Part shown: positions 16,811 to 24,174 of the stretch, piece by piece | Numbering within the stretch: position 1 is the stretch's first letter | Layout: each line of letters opens with the position of its first letter | Position numbers and translations under genes: made by a program | The notes under the pieces: model-generated | The model's input: only the letters and a program-made list of their open reading frames with translations | Told to the model about the DNA's origin: nothing | Database searches by the model: none | Source of the DNA: Clostridia bacterium | GTDB lineage: Bacteria > Bacillota > Clostridia > Oscillospirales > CAG-382 | NCBI GenBank assembly: GCA_017625615.1 | Contig: JAGAKP010000022.1 | Span: 1-51,201 of the forward strand | Direction: 5' to 3' | DNA: 51,201 bases

Positions 16811-17938
16811 ATGGCAAAGGCTGCTATACTCGGCTTCGGTGTCGTCGGACAGGGCGTATACGAGGTCTTAAATAAAAATAAATCTATTATTTCCGCCCGT
16901 ATGGGAGAGGATTTTGAGATAAAGCGTATTCTTGACAAACGCGTTTTCCCCGACCATCCCATGGCGAACGCGGTTACTCCCAATTTTGAGGATATACTTA
17001 ACGATACCGAGATCTCCGTGGTGGCGGAGACCATGGGCGGCACTTCCCCCGCATACGAATTTTCACTGGCTCTTATCCGCGCGGGCAAAAGCGTGGTCAC
17101 CTCAAACAAGGCGGTAGTGGAAAAGCACGGTTTGGAGCTTATAGAGGAAGCCGGAAAACACGGCGTTTCTTATCTTTACGAAGCGTCTGCGGGAGGCGGT
17201 ATTCCCGTAATACATCCTATGCTTCACTGCCTTGCGGCAAATAAAATAGAGCGGGTGTGCGGTATACTTAACGGCACTACCAACTATATATTGACAAAGA
17301 TGCGTGACGAGGGCACCCCCTTTGAGGAGGCGCTCAAGCAGGCGCAGGCTCTCGGATATGCGGAGGCGGACCCTACGGCGGATATCTCCGGCGCAGACGC
17401 GGCAAGAAAAATTTGTATACTTGCGGGTATCGCATTCAATAAGGAAATAACCCTTGACGACGTTTCGGTTTTAGAGGGTATAGAAAAAGTAACCGCGGAG
17501 GACGTACGCAAGGCGGACGGACACGGTTACGCAATAAAGCTTATCGGATATGCAGAGCAGACGGAGAACAAGATGCGTCTTTTCGTCGCGCCCTGCCTCG
17601 TTAAGAAAAACACCGTTTTGGGTATTACCGACGACGTTATAAACGCCGTGTTCATTTACGGTAACTGCGTCGGCGGAGTAACCTTCCGCGGCAGAGGAGC
17701 GGGCGGAGTTGCCACCGCATCCGCAGTGGTTTCGGATATTATCGAGGCGGCAACGGATAAAGCCGTGGCGGATATCCACGAAAAGCCCGAAAAGGATTCC
17801 TTCGTTCCCCTTTTCGACGGTATTGATATGCTGTATGTACCCGAAACCGATGAATTTGTTGAAGCAAACAGATTGGAAGAACAGCTTAAATCGGTGGGAA
17901 GCAAGAAGTATTATAGGGTAATAGATATAAATGAGTAA
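16811..17938 (+). CDS. hom: Homoserine dehydrogenase, short form
   Basis: 375 residues. It makes L-homoserine from aspartate semialdehyde with NAD(P)H, towards threonine and methionine. The N-terminal Rossmann motif is AILGFGVVGQGVYEVL. The catalytic domain has TSNKAVVEKHG, YEASAGGGIPVIHPM, the family motif GILNGTTNYILTKM, and EALKQAQALGYAEADPTADISGADAARK with the catalytic Lys-Asp region. It ends without the C-terminal ACT domain that many Firmicutes enzymes have, so feedback control by threonine may be missing. ATG 16811 follows GGAGG. The last codons (ATAAATGAGTAATGAG) merge into a heptamer array. Confidence 0.93.
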   Translation: MAKAAILGFGVVGQGVYEVLNKNKSIISARMGEDFEIKRILDKRVFPDHPMANAVTPNFEDILNDTEISVVAETMGGTSPAYEFSLALIRAGKSVVTSNKAVVEKHGLELIEEAGKHGVSYLYEASAGGGIPVIHPMLHCLAANKIERVCGILNGTTNYILTKMRDEGTPFEEALKQAQALGYAEADPTADISGADAARKICILAGIAFNKEITLDDVSVLEGIEKVTAEDVRKADGHGYAIKLIGYAEQTENKMRLFVAPCLVKKNTVLGITDDVINAVFIYGNCVGGVTFRGRGAGGVATASAVVSDIIEAATDKAVADIHEKPEKDSFVPLFDGIDMLYVPETDEFVEANRLEEQLKSVGSKKYYRVIDINE

Positions 17939-18078
17939 TGAGAAATGAGTAAACCACCCCAAGAAACCTTTGGTTTCTCGGGGACCCCGGAATGAGGAAT
18001 TGTGGTAGCTTTTTTCGCGTTATACGCGAAAAAAGGTTTCCATACTTTTTCACTATTAACTCTTAACTTTTACCTTTT
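17933..18078. repeat. Heptamer-hairpin island 6 with H40
   Basis: The hom stop lies in heptamers. H40 variant CCACCCC-a-AGAAACC/GGTTTCT-CGGGG-ACCCCGG (17954-17990), heptamer AATGAGG, GTGGTAG, class I hairpin CTTTTTTCGCG-TTATA... CGCGAAAAAAG (18009-18034), GTTTCCATA, and TTMACTY heptamers. Confidence 0.85.
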
Positions 18079-18089
18079 TTGTTTTTCCC

Positions 18090-18161
18090 TTGGAAAAACA
18101 AAAATCCAAGCCGTCGGCTTGGATAAAAAAAACATTCGAACAGAGTTCGAATGTCTTTTTT
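18090..18161 (-). terminator. Tandem terminators downstream of tRNA-Glu
   Basis: ACATTCGAAC-AGA-GTTCGAATGT (18132-18154) directly after the tRNA, then ATCCAAGCC-GTC-GGCTTGGAT (18104-18124). Both are followed by T-runs on the minus strand. The first may also serve rightward transcripts from hom. Confidence 0.8.
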
Positions 18162-18162
18162 C

Positions 18163-18237
18163 TGGTGACCCGTAGGGGAGTCGAACCCCTGCCTTCGCCG
18201 TGAGAGGGCGACGTCTTGACCACTTGACTAACAGGCC
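18163..18237 (-). tRNA. tRNA-Glu (anticodon CTC)
   Basis: 75 bases including an encoded CCA (18165-18163). Acceptor GGCCTGT pairs with ACGGGTC using two G-U pairs. The anticodon stem TCGCC/GGCGA encloses the loop CTCTCAC with anticodon CTC (reads GAG). The T-arm is GGGGTTCGACTCCCC. A strong promoter lies 12 bases upstream and a terminator directly downstream, so it is a single-tRNA transcript. Confidence 0.95.
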
Positions 18238-18248
18238 TTGCAGAGGCT

Positions 18249-18277
18249 ATATTAACACAGGAAAATAAAAATGTCAA
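18249..18277 (-). promoter_or_regulatory. tRNA-Glu promoter
   Basis: Minus strand TTGACA (18277-18272), 17-base spacer, TAATAT (18254-18249), ending 12 bases before the tRNA. Confidence 0.85.
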
Positions 18278-18325
18278 TAGTTTTTTTAAAACTGTATTCT
18301 TTTTGAAAGGGGGAAAAACAAAAAT

Positions 18326-19459
18326 ATGCTTCCCAAAGAGCCGTACAAGCGGATATTGGTTATTGCCGCTTACATCCTTATGGGCGCGGGCGTTGCCTAC
18401 GTAGTGGTCAAATACCTTGCGGGCGTCCTTACCCCCTTCGTAATTGCATATTTCCTCGCCGTGCTTTTGCATCCGCTTGTGGATCTGGTGTGCAAAAAGA
18501 CGAAGATCCCCCGTACCTTGACGGTTATCGGCGTGGTATTCCTCACCGTGGGCGTGGTGGGCGTACTTTGCTACCTTATAGTAAACCGCGTTTACAACGA
18601 ATTTACCTCCCTTTACCATACGGTGAGCACCATTATTACCGAGATGGAAAACCATCCCGATTACGCCGAGGAGATAATCGACAAGCTGAACGGCTACATT
18701 CCCTTTATAGATTACCGCGAGCAGCTCCTTGACCTGTGGGAAAACATCGATTCCTACGTCACCGAGTTTGCCACGTCCCTCGTTACCGATATAAACGGCG
18801 TTATCATTCCCGCAATAAGCGCAATTATAAACACCGTGCCTCCCGTTCTGGTTGGCGTTATAATCTGCGTAGTGGCGTTCTATTATTTCGTGGCACAGTA
18901 CCACGAAATAAACCAAGCGGTGATAAAGGTACTGCCAAAATCCATTGGCGGACATCTTGTTGCCATTAAGCACCAGTTCGTGAACGCAATTATGATGTTC
19001 ATACGCGCCTACGGCGTGATAATGCTTATAACCTTTATGGAAATGTTTATAGGCCTTACCATTTTAGGTGTGAGATACGCATTCCTTATGGCGGCGCTTA
19101 CCGCCGTGGTGGATATTATGCCTATTCTCGGCACGGGCGCGGTAGTCATTCCTTGGGGTATTATCGAGCTTATCCGCGGAAATTACTTCGTGGGTATCGG
19201 ACTTATCGTGCTGTACTTCATTATACTTGTGGTCCGTCAGTTCCTTGAGCCGAAGATAGTCGGCAAGAGCGTGGGACTCCATCCCCTGCTGGCGCTGGTA
19301 TCCATGTACGTGGGACTCAAGCTCTTCGGAGTTATCGGTCTGTTCGGATTCCCCATAGCGTTGGTCATTTACAACCGACTGAAAAAGGACGGGTTCTTTA
19401 CCTTTAAGGAGCATCCCGCCGAAGTGCAGGAAACAAAAGAAGAAAATACGGACAAATAG
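18326..19459 (+). CDS. AI-2E family transporter (membrane permease)
   Basis: 377 residues. AI-2E/PerM family with about eight membrane helices: YILMGAGVAYVVVKYLAGVL and FVIAYFLAVLLHPLVDLV at the N-terminus, a central extracytoplasmic region (about 90-150), then the conserved C-terminal part RYAFLMAALTAVVDIMPILGTGAVVIPWG and RQFLEPKIVGKSVGLHPLLAL. The PILG and EPKIVG motifs are diagnostic. Members include quorum-signal exporters and Na+/H+ antiporters, so the substrate cannot be assigned. AAAGGGGG lies upstream of ATG 18326. The next gene follows within 30 bases. Confidence 0.92.
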   Translation: MLPKEPYKRILVIAAYILMGAGVAYVVVKYLAGVLTPFVIAYFLAVLLHPLVDLVCKKTKIPRTLTVIGVVFLTVGVVGVLCYLIVNRVYNEFTSLYHTVSTIITEMENHPDYAEEIIDKLNGYIPFIDYREQLLDLWENIDSYVTEFATSLVTDINGVIIPAISAIINTVPPVLVGVIICVVAFYYFVAQYHEINQAVIKVLPKSIGGHLVAIKHQFVNAIMMFIRAYGVIMLITFMEMFIGLTILGVRYAFLMAALTAVVDIMPILGTGAVVIPWGIIELIRGNYFVGIGLIVLYFIILVVRQFLEPKIVGKSVGLHPLLALVSMYVGLKLFGVIGLFGFPIALVIYNRLKKDGFFTFKEHPAEVQETKEENTDK

Positions 19460-19488
19460 TTGCCCGCAAAAATAAAGGAGAAAATATC

Positions 19489-20808
19489 ATGAAAAAGCTT
19501 TTAACCATCACGTTGGTGCTTATGCTCGTGTTCACAAGCCTTTGCGTAATAAGCACCTCCGCCGCTGAAGCAGACGATATCGTTCATTCCCTGCTTCCTC
19601 AGGCAAACGACGCAAACGGCAAGGTTACCACCACCGGCTGTGAGCTTACCTACAACGACGACGGCTCCGTCACCATTAAGGTAACCGGCGCAGGCGCAAA
19701 GGTTGACGTCGTTTACGCAGAAGGCTCCACCGTTTACGCAGGCGATGCGTTTAACGTAAGAGAAGGCGCATACGTTGTATTCGATTACGGCTCTGCAGAC
19801 GGCGCAACCCTCGGTCAGAACACTCAGGCTCACTACACCCGTAAGGACAAAGAGGCTGCAGGCACCGTTGCAGACCTTTGGCTCACCTCTATGCAAACTA
19901 TGACCAAATATCAGAAGGCGTACGGCGAAGGCTACGGCATCTGGTCTTTGGGCGATTACCTTGTAGCCGAAAAGGGCGATGCAGGCATATTTGAAGACAA
20001 TATGCACCGCTTCACCTCTCTTGAACTGTACATAGAAGGCCCCGTAGGCTCCTCCGTTACCGTTTACCGTTTCTACGTAGGCAAGGCTGCTTCCGTTGAA
20101 GGTCTCGGCACCGTTCGTCCCGAAAAGGCTCCCGAGGAATCCAAGCCCGAAGAGGAATCCAAGGAAGAGCTGAACGTTGAGGTTCCCGAGGGTGCTGTCA
20201 ATCTCGGCAACGTTCCTCTTAACTCCTCCATCGTAGCAGGCTCCACCACCATCGTTACCGATCCCGCAGTTATCCACAATTACAACGTAAAGTGGACCTC
20301 CTGCGCACTTCTCCGTCCCACCGACAACGAAAACGAATACGAGGTAGTTGCAGTTCAGTGGATTAACGGCGACGATACCTTCCTCTTTACCGACGCTCAG
20401 ACCGGCGACGTGGTTCTCTCCGTTCACGGTGACGAGACCGTTGAAGGTTCTCAGGCAAACAGAACAGCCCTTGAATCCCTTAAGGCAGGCGATATCGTTT
20501 ACGCTTACGGATACGATTTCGCGGCTATAAAGGCTGACGAAAACGCTGTCGTTTACTTCACCGTTTCTGCTGACGAAGAGGTTTCCGAAGTACCCGATGA
20601 CGAATCCGATCCCGCTGACGAATCCGAGCCTGCAGACGAAAGCAAGCCCGCAGACGAAAGCAAGCCCGCTGTCTCCGATACCGACGTAAGCGAGGACAAG
20701 GCAGACGATAAGGGCGGCAACACCGGTCTTATCATCGGCATCGTAGCTGCAGTAGTTGTTGTTGCAGTTGTGGTCGTAGTTGTGATCGTTATCAAGAAAA
20801 AGAAATAA
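19489..20808 (+). CDS. Secreted, membrane-anchored surface protein of unknown function
   Basis: 439 residues. Signal peptide (MKKLLTITLVLMLVFTSLCV, cleavage near STSAAEA). Then an N-terminal beta-rich domain (about 30-205), an EESKPEEESKEE linker, a second domain (about 225-360) with VVLSVHGDETVEG and a final LKAGDIVYAYG. A DES-x-PADES stalk leads to one C-terminal membrane helix (TGLIIGIVAAVVVVAVVVVVVIV) and KKKK. No catalytic motif was recognised. The second domain resembles the paired domains of the GH10-like protein at 3.0-5.6 kb, and both use the same anchor design. AAGGAG precedes ATG 19489. Codons are mostly C-ending, which suggests good expression. Confidence 0.8.
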   Translation: MKKLLTITLVLMLVFTSLCVISTSAAEADDIVHSLLPQANDANGKVTTTGCELTYNDDGSVTIKVTGAGAKVDVVYAEGSTVYAGDAFNVREGAYVVFDYGSADGATLGQNTQAHYTRKDKEAAGTVADLWLTSMQTMTKYQKAYGEGYGIWSLGDYLVAEKGDAGIFEDNMHRFTSLELYIEGPVGSSVTVYRFYVGKAASVEGLGTVRPEKAPEESKPEEESKEELNVEVPEGAVNLGNVPLNSSIVAGSTTIVTDPAVIHNYNVKWTSCALLRPTDNENEYEVVAVQWINGDDTFLFTDAQTGDVVLSVHGDETVEGSQANRTALESLKAGDIVYAYGYDFAAIKADENAVVYFTVSADEEVSEVPDDESDPADESEPADESKPADESKPAVSDTDVSEDKADDKGGNTGLIIGIVAAVVVVAVVVVVVIVIKKKK

Positions 20809-20823
20809 AGCTTTAAGCTGATG

Positions 20824-20858
20824 TAAAAAAACACCCGATCAAATCGGGTGTTTTTTTA
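20824..20858 (+). terminator. Terminator of the surface protein gene
   Basis: ACACCCGAT-CAA-ATCGGGTGT with A- and T-runs. A heptamer array starts on the T-run. Confidence 0.9.
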
Positions 20859-20992
20859 ATGAGAAATGAGAAATGAGGAATTATGGTTGCTTTTTGCACG
20901 GCGGTGCAAAAAGCTTCCATACCTTTTAACTATTCACTTTTCACTCTTAACTTTTTTCGGGGTCCCCGCAAAACCTTGGTTTTGTGGGGTGA
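20857..20992. repeat. Heptamer-hairpin island 7 with H40
   Basis: AATGAGA heptamers, ATTATGGTT, class I hairpin GCTTTTTGCAC-GGCG-GTGCAAAAAGC (20889-20914), CTTCCATACC, TTMACTY heptamers, then H40 (20958-20992), which runs into the 3' end of RAYT copy 2. Confidence 0.85.
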
Positions 20993-21534
20993 ATTTTACT
21001 TTTTGTCCATTCTGTCGGATTATTTTCCATATAATTAACAGCGCCCAAAAAATCGTTTTCGTCCCGTATCACGTGATCGTGGTAGGAACGCTGAAATATT
21101 TTTTCACCGATATCGCGATGAACAAAACGTTTAAACGTGGATACAAATTTCGAAACAGTCGAGTTTGCACCGTTATCATTGGTACAGCACTCACCCGTAG
21201 GGACGGGCGTCCCCGACCGTCCGCTTTCGTCATCGGGTATCTGCAATAATAAATGTATGTGATTGGGCATTATCACGTATTTTATTACGTTGATATTACT
21301 GTAAAAATCATTTAATTGGTTTATATATTTATCCGCAATTTTTCCGTAATGCGTTAATTGAATATACGGACGGTCGAGGACGCCCGTCCCTACGGTTTGC
21401 GGGTTGACGGTTATCCTCGATAATATCTGCTTCATATCCTTTGTACAGACGGTTATCATATATTCACCGGGGTGGCTGTAGTCCTGCTTATCCCAGCGGA
21501 TGTTTTTTCTTTTTGGAAGATTTTCTTTATTCAT
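20947..21534 (-). CDS. REP-associated Y1 transposase (RAYT) copy 2
   Basis: 195 residues, IS200-like single-strand transposase of the REP-associated type. N-terminus MNKENLPKRKNIRWDKQDYSHPGEYMITV, HUH motif MPNHIHLLLQ, helix FVSTFKRFVHRDIGEKIFQRSYHDHVI, candidate catalytic Tyr in NYMENNP. Such enzymes cut and join single-stranded hairpin DNA. Two CGTAGGGG palindromes are translated in frame (21195-21223 as part of SGRSGTPVPTGE, and 21368-21395). The last about 14 residues (HPTKPRFCGDPEKS) are encoded by an H40 element and end in a TAA supplied by a heptamer, so the native C-terminus has been replaced. There is no strong ribosome site before 21534. Activity is uncertain. Confidence 0.85.
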   Translation of the reverse strand: MNKENLPKRKNIRWDKQDYSHPGEYMITVCTKDMKQILSRITVNPQTVGTGVLDRPYIQLTHYGKIADKYINQLNDFYSNINVIKYVIMPNHIHLLLQIPDDESGRSGTPVPTGECCTNDNGANSTVSKFVSTFKRFVHRDIGEKIFQRSYHDHVIRDENDFLGAVNYMENNPTEWTKSKIHPTKPRFCGDPEKS

Positions 21535-21631
21535 ATAATAAACGAGAAACGAGAAATGAGGAATTATGGTTGATTTTTGTTCGTGTGCGAACAAAAATCT
21601 TCCATACCTTTTAACTATTCACTTTTCACTC
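21535..21631. repeat. Heptamer-hairpin island 8
   Basis: ACGAGAA heptamers, ATTATGGTT, class I hairpin GATTTTTGTTCG-TGTG-CGAACAAAAATC (21572-21599), CTTCCATACC and TTMACTY heptamers reaching the stop of the TIGR02206 gene. It flanks the RAYT 5' side, as island 7 flanks its 3' side. Confidence 0.85.
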
Positions 21632-22384
21632 TTAACTCTTCACTTTCTTGTCCTTTATAAGCCACGGCAGATACGCTAAAAAATACAAAAGCGTTATCAC
21701 TGCCAGCATTACGCAAAAGCGAAGTGCGAAGTTGGGAGGCAGTATGTCCAGCACCGAGGGAGTGTCCTCGGGGCGAGCCATAAAGAGATAATTTGCGCCG
21801 GGTCCGATAAGTCGGTTTGCCCAGAGCGCGATGACCGTGAGTCCGCCCAAGGCAACGTAGGATTTGACCGCGCTTTTTACCGTGGGACGCATCTTATGTA
21901 CGAAGATCATATAAAAAATAGTGATATAACCGAGGGTATGCTCAAGCCAGAACTGATAGAACCTGAAGCGGGTGGGGCCCGTATAGGTGATCACCGTGGG
22001 GGTTATGAGCGCAAAGATCGTGCCCGAAAACAGCCAGAAATAGGAAATATCGAAAAGGGTCTGATTTTTATTGACCGCCAGAAAGCTGCACATTACCACC
22101 GCCCAGCCGCAAACGGTTATGGGCAGATGGTCAACGGGGTTCGGCTCAAGGGAGGGCACCGCGATAAGCCGCCAATAATACGACATTTCCGAAAAGATGA
22201 GTGCCGCCGCCAGAAGACCGCGCAGATGCTTTTCGTATTTGAAATTGCGTATTTTGTCCCTTAAAAAATATATGAGCAATATTACTCCCACCATCAAAAT
22301 TATAGGAGCGAAATGGGTAAAGGAAAAGGCGGAAAACTCCTCCGTTTCACCTTGACCGAGAAAATACTTTAAAAATTCCTTCAT
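21632..22384 (-). CDS. TIGR02206 (YwaF-like) integral membrane protein
   Basis: 250 residues with about seven membrane helices. FSFTHFAPIILMVGVILLIYFL opens the protein, followed by HLPITVCGWAVVMCSFLAV (the family's conserved LPI-C-W region), ISYFWLFSGTIFALITPTV, RFYQFWLEHTLGYITIFYMIFVHKM and a C-terminal PPNFALRFCVMLAVITLLYFLAYLP. The family is common in Firmicutes and has no known function. The start at 22384 follows GGAG at eight bases; a longer upstream frame is made of island sequence. The last residues (KDKKVKS) lie next to a heptamer run. Confidence 0.88.
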   Translation of the reverse strand: MKEFLKYFLGQGETEEFSAFSFTHFAPIILMVGVILLIYFLRDKIRNFKYEKHLRGLLAAALIFSEMSYYWRLIAVPSLEPNPVDHLPITVCGWAVVMCSFLAVNKNQTLFDISYFWLFSGTIFALITPTVITYTGPTRFRFYQFWLEHTLGYITIFYMIFVHKMRPTVKSAVKSYVALGGLTVIALWANRLIGPGANYLFMARPEDTPSVLDILPPNFALRFCVMLAVITLLYFLAYLPWLIKDKKVKS

Positions 22385-22439
22385 TCCGTACACTCCGCGC
22401 AAGAAAAGTATTATTTTGTTACATTGTATCATATATGCG

Positions 22440-22597
22440 CGGACAATGCAATAGAAATGAGAAACGAGAAATGAGGAATGAGAAATTATGGTTGATTTTG
22501 TCCTTGCGGACAAAAATCTTCCGAATTTTTAATTTAATTAATTTTTGCAATACTTTTGCAAAAATTTACCTTTCGTTCATCGTTTCTCGTTCATCGT
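22440..22597. repeat. Heptamer-hairpin island 9 (two hairpins)
   Basis: AATGAGA/ACGAGAA heptamers, ATTATGGTT, hairpin GATTTTGTCC-TTGC-GGACAAAAATC (22494-22518), CTTCCGAA, AT-rich link, hairpin ATTTTTGCAA / TTGCAAAAAT (22541-22565), TTACC and TTCATCG heptamers. Same two-hairpin plan as islands 3 and 17. Confidence 0.85.
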
Positions 22598-23023
22598 TTA
22601 TCGTTTCAGCTTCTTTGCTTTTTTTATAATATCTGCTTGTGTCTTCTTTTTGCCAAGACCGATATACCCGCCCAGCAGCGGGGAAAGGGCAAGTATAAGG
22701 GGCGGAAGCACGCGTGCAAGCACGCTCTCCTGCGCAAGGGGTATGAACACCGAAATAAGCGCCATTATAAGCAGGGCGGCGACGGCGGAATATACTCCGC
22801 TGATGAGGGCGCCCGTTAATTTTACCGCGGTAAAGCCCCCTGCAAGGCCGCCCAGCGCCAAGGCGCCGCAGGCGGACAAAAGCACGTATGAAGCGGGGTC
22901 CGCCGTACCCGTGATGACCGCCGCAAAAACAAGCATAAATATGACTGCCGCGGCGGGAATTACCGCACCGCCCACAAGCCCTCCCGCCAAGGGAGAATTA
23001 AAGAGGGAAGATCCTTTTTTCAT
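22598..23023 (-). CDS. TIGR04086 family membrane protein
   Basis: 141 residues with four membrane helices: GGLVGGAVIPAAAVIFMLVFAAVI, YVLLSACGALALGGLAGGF, GALISGVYSAVAALLIMALISV and VLPPLILALSPLLGGYIGL. The pattern and length fit the TIGR04086 family, of unknown function, often found near yajC in Clostridia; here it is not adjacent. Start ATG 23023 is 11 bases after AAGGAG; a GTG at 23032 is too close to that site. The short basic tail KKKTQADIIKKAKKLKR is cytoplasmic. Confidence 0.8.
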   Translation of the reverse strand: MKKGSSLFNSPLAGGLVGGAVIPAAAVIFMLVFAAVITGTADPASYVLLSACGALALGGLAGGFTAVKLTGALISGVYSAVAALLIMALISVFIPLAQESVLARVLPPLILALSPLLGGYIGLGKKKTQADIIKKAKKLKR

Positions 23024-23071
23024 TTTACGCACATCTCCTTTTTGTAAATGGATATGCGCGCAGATCCCGTA

Positions 23072-24088
23072 TTATTCCGTTACTGCCTTAAGAAGACGGA
23101 TATACTCCCCTTCAAGCATAGAAAAATCCATGGCGGGAATATAGTTTTGCTCCAGCACGCCGTGGAAGTGGGAAGCGTATGACAATTCCTTTTCCGCCAG
23201 GGCGTACGCCGTTTTGACGAGAACGCCCGAATCCTTTAAAAGGGTGCGGGAGGAAGAAAAATATCCTTTTATAAAAAAGCGGGATAAATTCACGCTTTCT
23301 CCCTCCTCTTGCTTGTTTGCGGTAAGGTACACCTCCCTGCCGTGGAAGTATATTCCGTTTATTCTTTTACTGTCCGTAGGATGGGGACAGAGGGTTATTT
23401 TTTGGTTTTCCGAAAGGGCAATATCCTTTACCATATCCAGAAACACGCTCTCGCACCCGCGGCACCCATTTAAAAAAAGCGTCCTTTTTGCCTTGGGAAA
23501 GGGGTTGCACACCTGTATTCCCTTGCCCGTAAAGGCGTTTGCCACGCGGTATTGGATATTACCCCGTTCACCGCGGAGATTTTTAACATAAAACCTGTTG
23601 GCAAAGGAATACAGCTTTTGAATATCCAGCCCCTCGGAAAGAAGGGAAGCGCGGTTTCTTTCGGCAAACACCGCGCTTTTTATATACCCGTACGCCCTTG
23701 TGAAATGAGTGCTTTTTTCCTTTGCGGCTAAAAGGATATTTTCGCGGGACAGCTTGCTTTCGTCCATAAATCTGCCCACGTCCACCAAAAATTCACGTAC
23801 CATAGGGTGCTTTGGCTCAAGGACGTGGGGAGCAGTGCCGTCTGCCACCGCAACGCCCCTTTCGGGCAAAATTATGCCGTCAAGGGAAGAAGGATCGGAG
23901 GAGCAGCGGATGCGGTGTACCTCGTACCCCTTTTCCGCCGCCCCCGAAAAAAGACGCTTTAAAAGGGTGGATTTTCCGCTTCCCGCCGTGCCCTTTATGA
24001 TATAAACCTTCTTTAAGGGAGAAAAATATTCCTCCAGATACCCCGTAAAACCGACCTCCGTATTGGTGCCTGCAAAAAATTCCGACAT
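23072..24088 (-). CDS. P-loop ATPase, PRK06851-like
   Basis: 338 residues. One P-loop, YIIKGTAGSGKSTLLKRL, lies near residue 35. The expected partner segment EVHRIRCSSDPSSLDGIILPERGVAVADGTAPHVLEP resembles the clostridial 'ATPase' proteins of the PRK06851 type (SPxxLDGVxxP and DGTAPHxxDP). In that family two such halves are often fused; the C-terminal half here (RTLFLNGCRGCESVFLDMV, HPTDSKRINGIYF) is a degenerate second copy without a P-loop. The role is unknown. GGAG precedes ATG 24088. It is divergent from the nucleotidyltransferase gene. Confidence 0.8.
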   Translation of the reverse strand: MSEFFAGTNTEVGFTGYLEEYFSPLKKVYIIKGTAGSGKSTLLKRLFSGAAEKGYEVHRIRCSSDPSSLDGIILPERGVAVADGTAPHVLEPKHPMVREFLVDVGRFMDESKLSRENILLAAKEKSTHFTRAYGYIKSAVFAERNRASLLSEGLDIQKLYSFANRFYVKNLRGERGNIQYRVANAFTGKGIQVCNPFPKAKRTLFLNGCRGCESVFLDMVKDIALSENQKITLCPHPTDSKRINGIYFHGREVYLTANKQEEGESVNLSRFFIKGYFSSSRTLLKDSGVLVKTAYALAEKELSYASHFHGVLEQNYIPAMDFSMLEGEYIRLLKAVTE

Positions 24089-24106
24089 TAAAACCACTCC
24101 CAAATG

Positions 24107-24135
24107 TTGACAATAGCATTTTTTAAAGATATACT
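24107..24135 (+). promoter_or_regulatory. Promoter of the nucleotidyltransferase gene
   Basis: TTGACA (24107-24112), 17-base spacer, TATACT (24130-24135), 40 bases before the ATG. Confidence 0.75.
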
Positions 24136-24174
24136 GTTGTTAATATATGTTATCGAAAGGTAGTTTGCCAAAAT

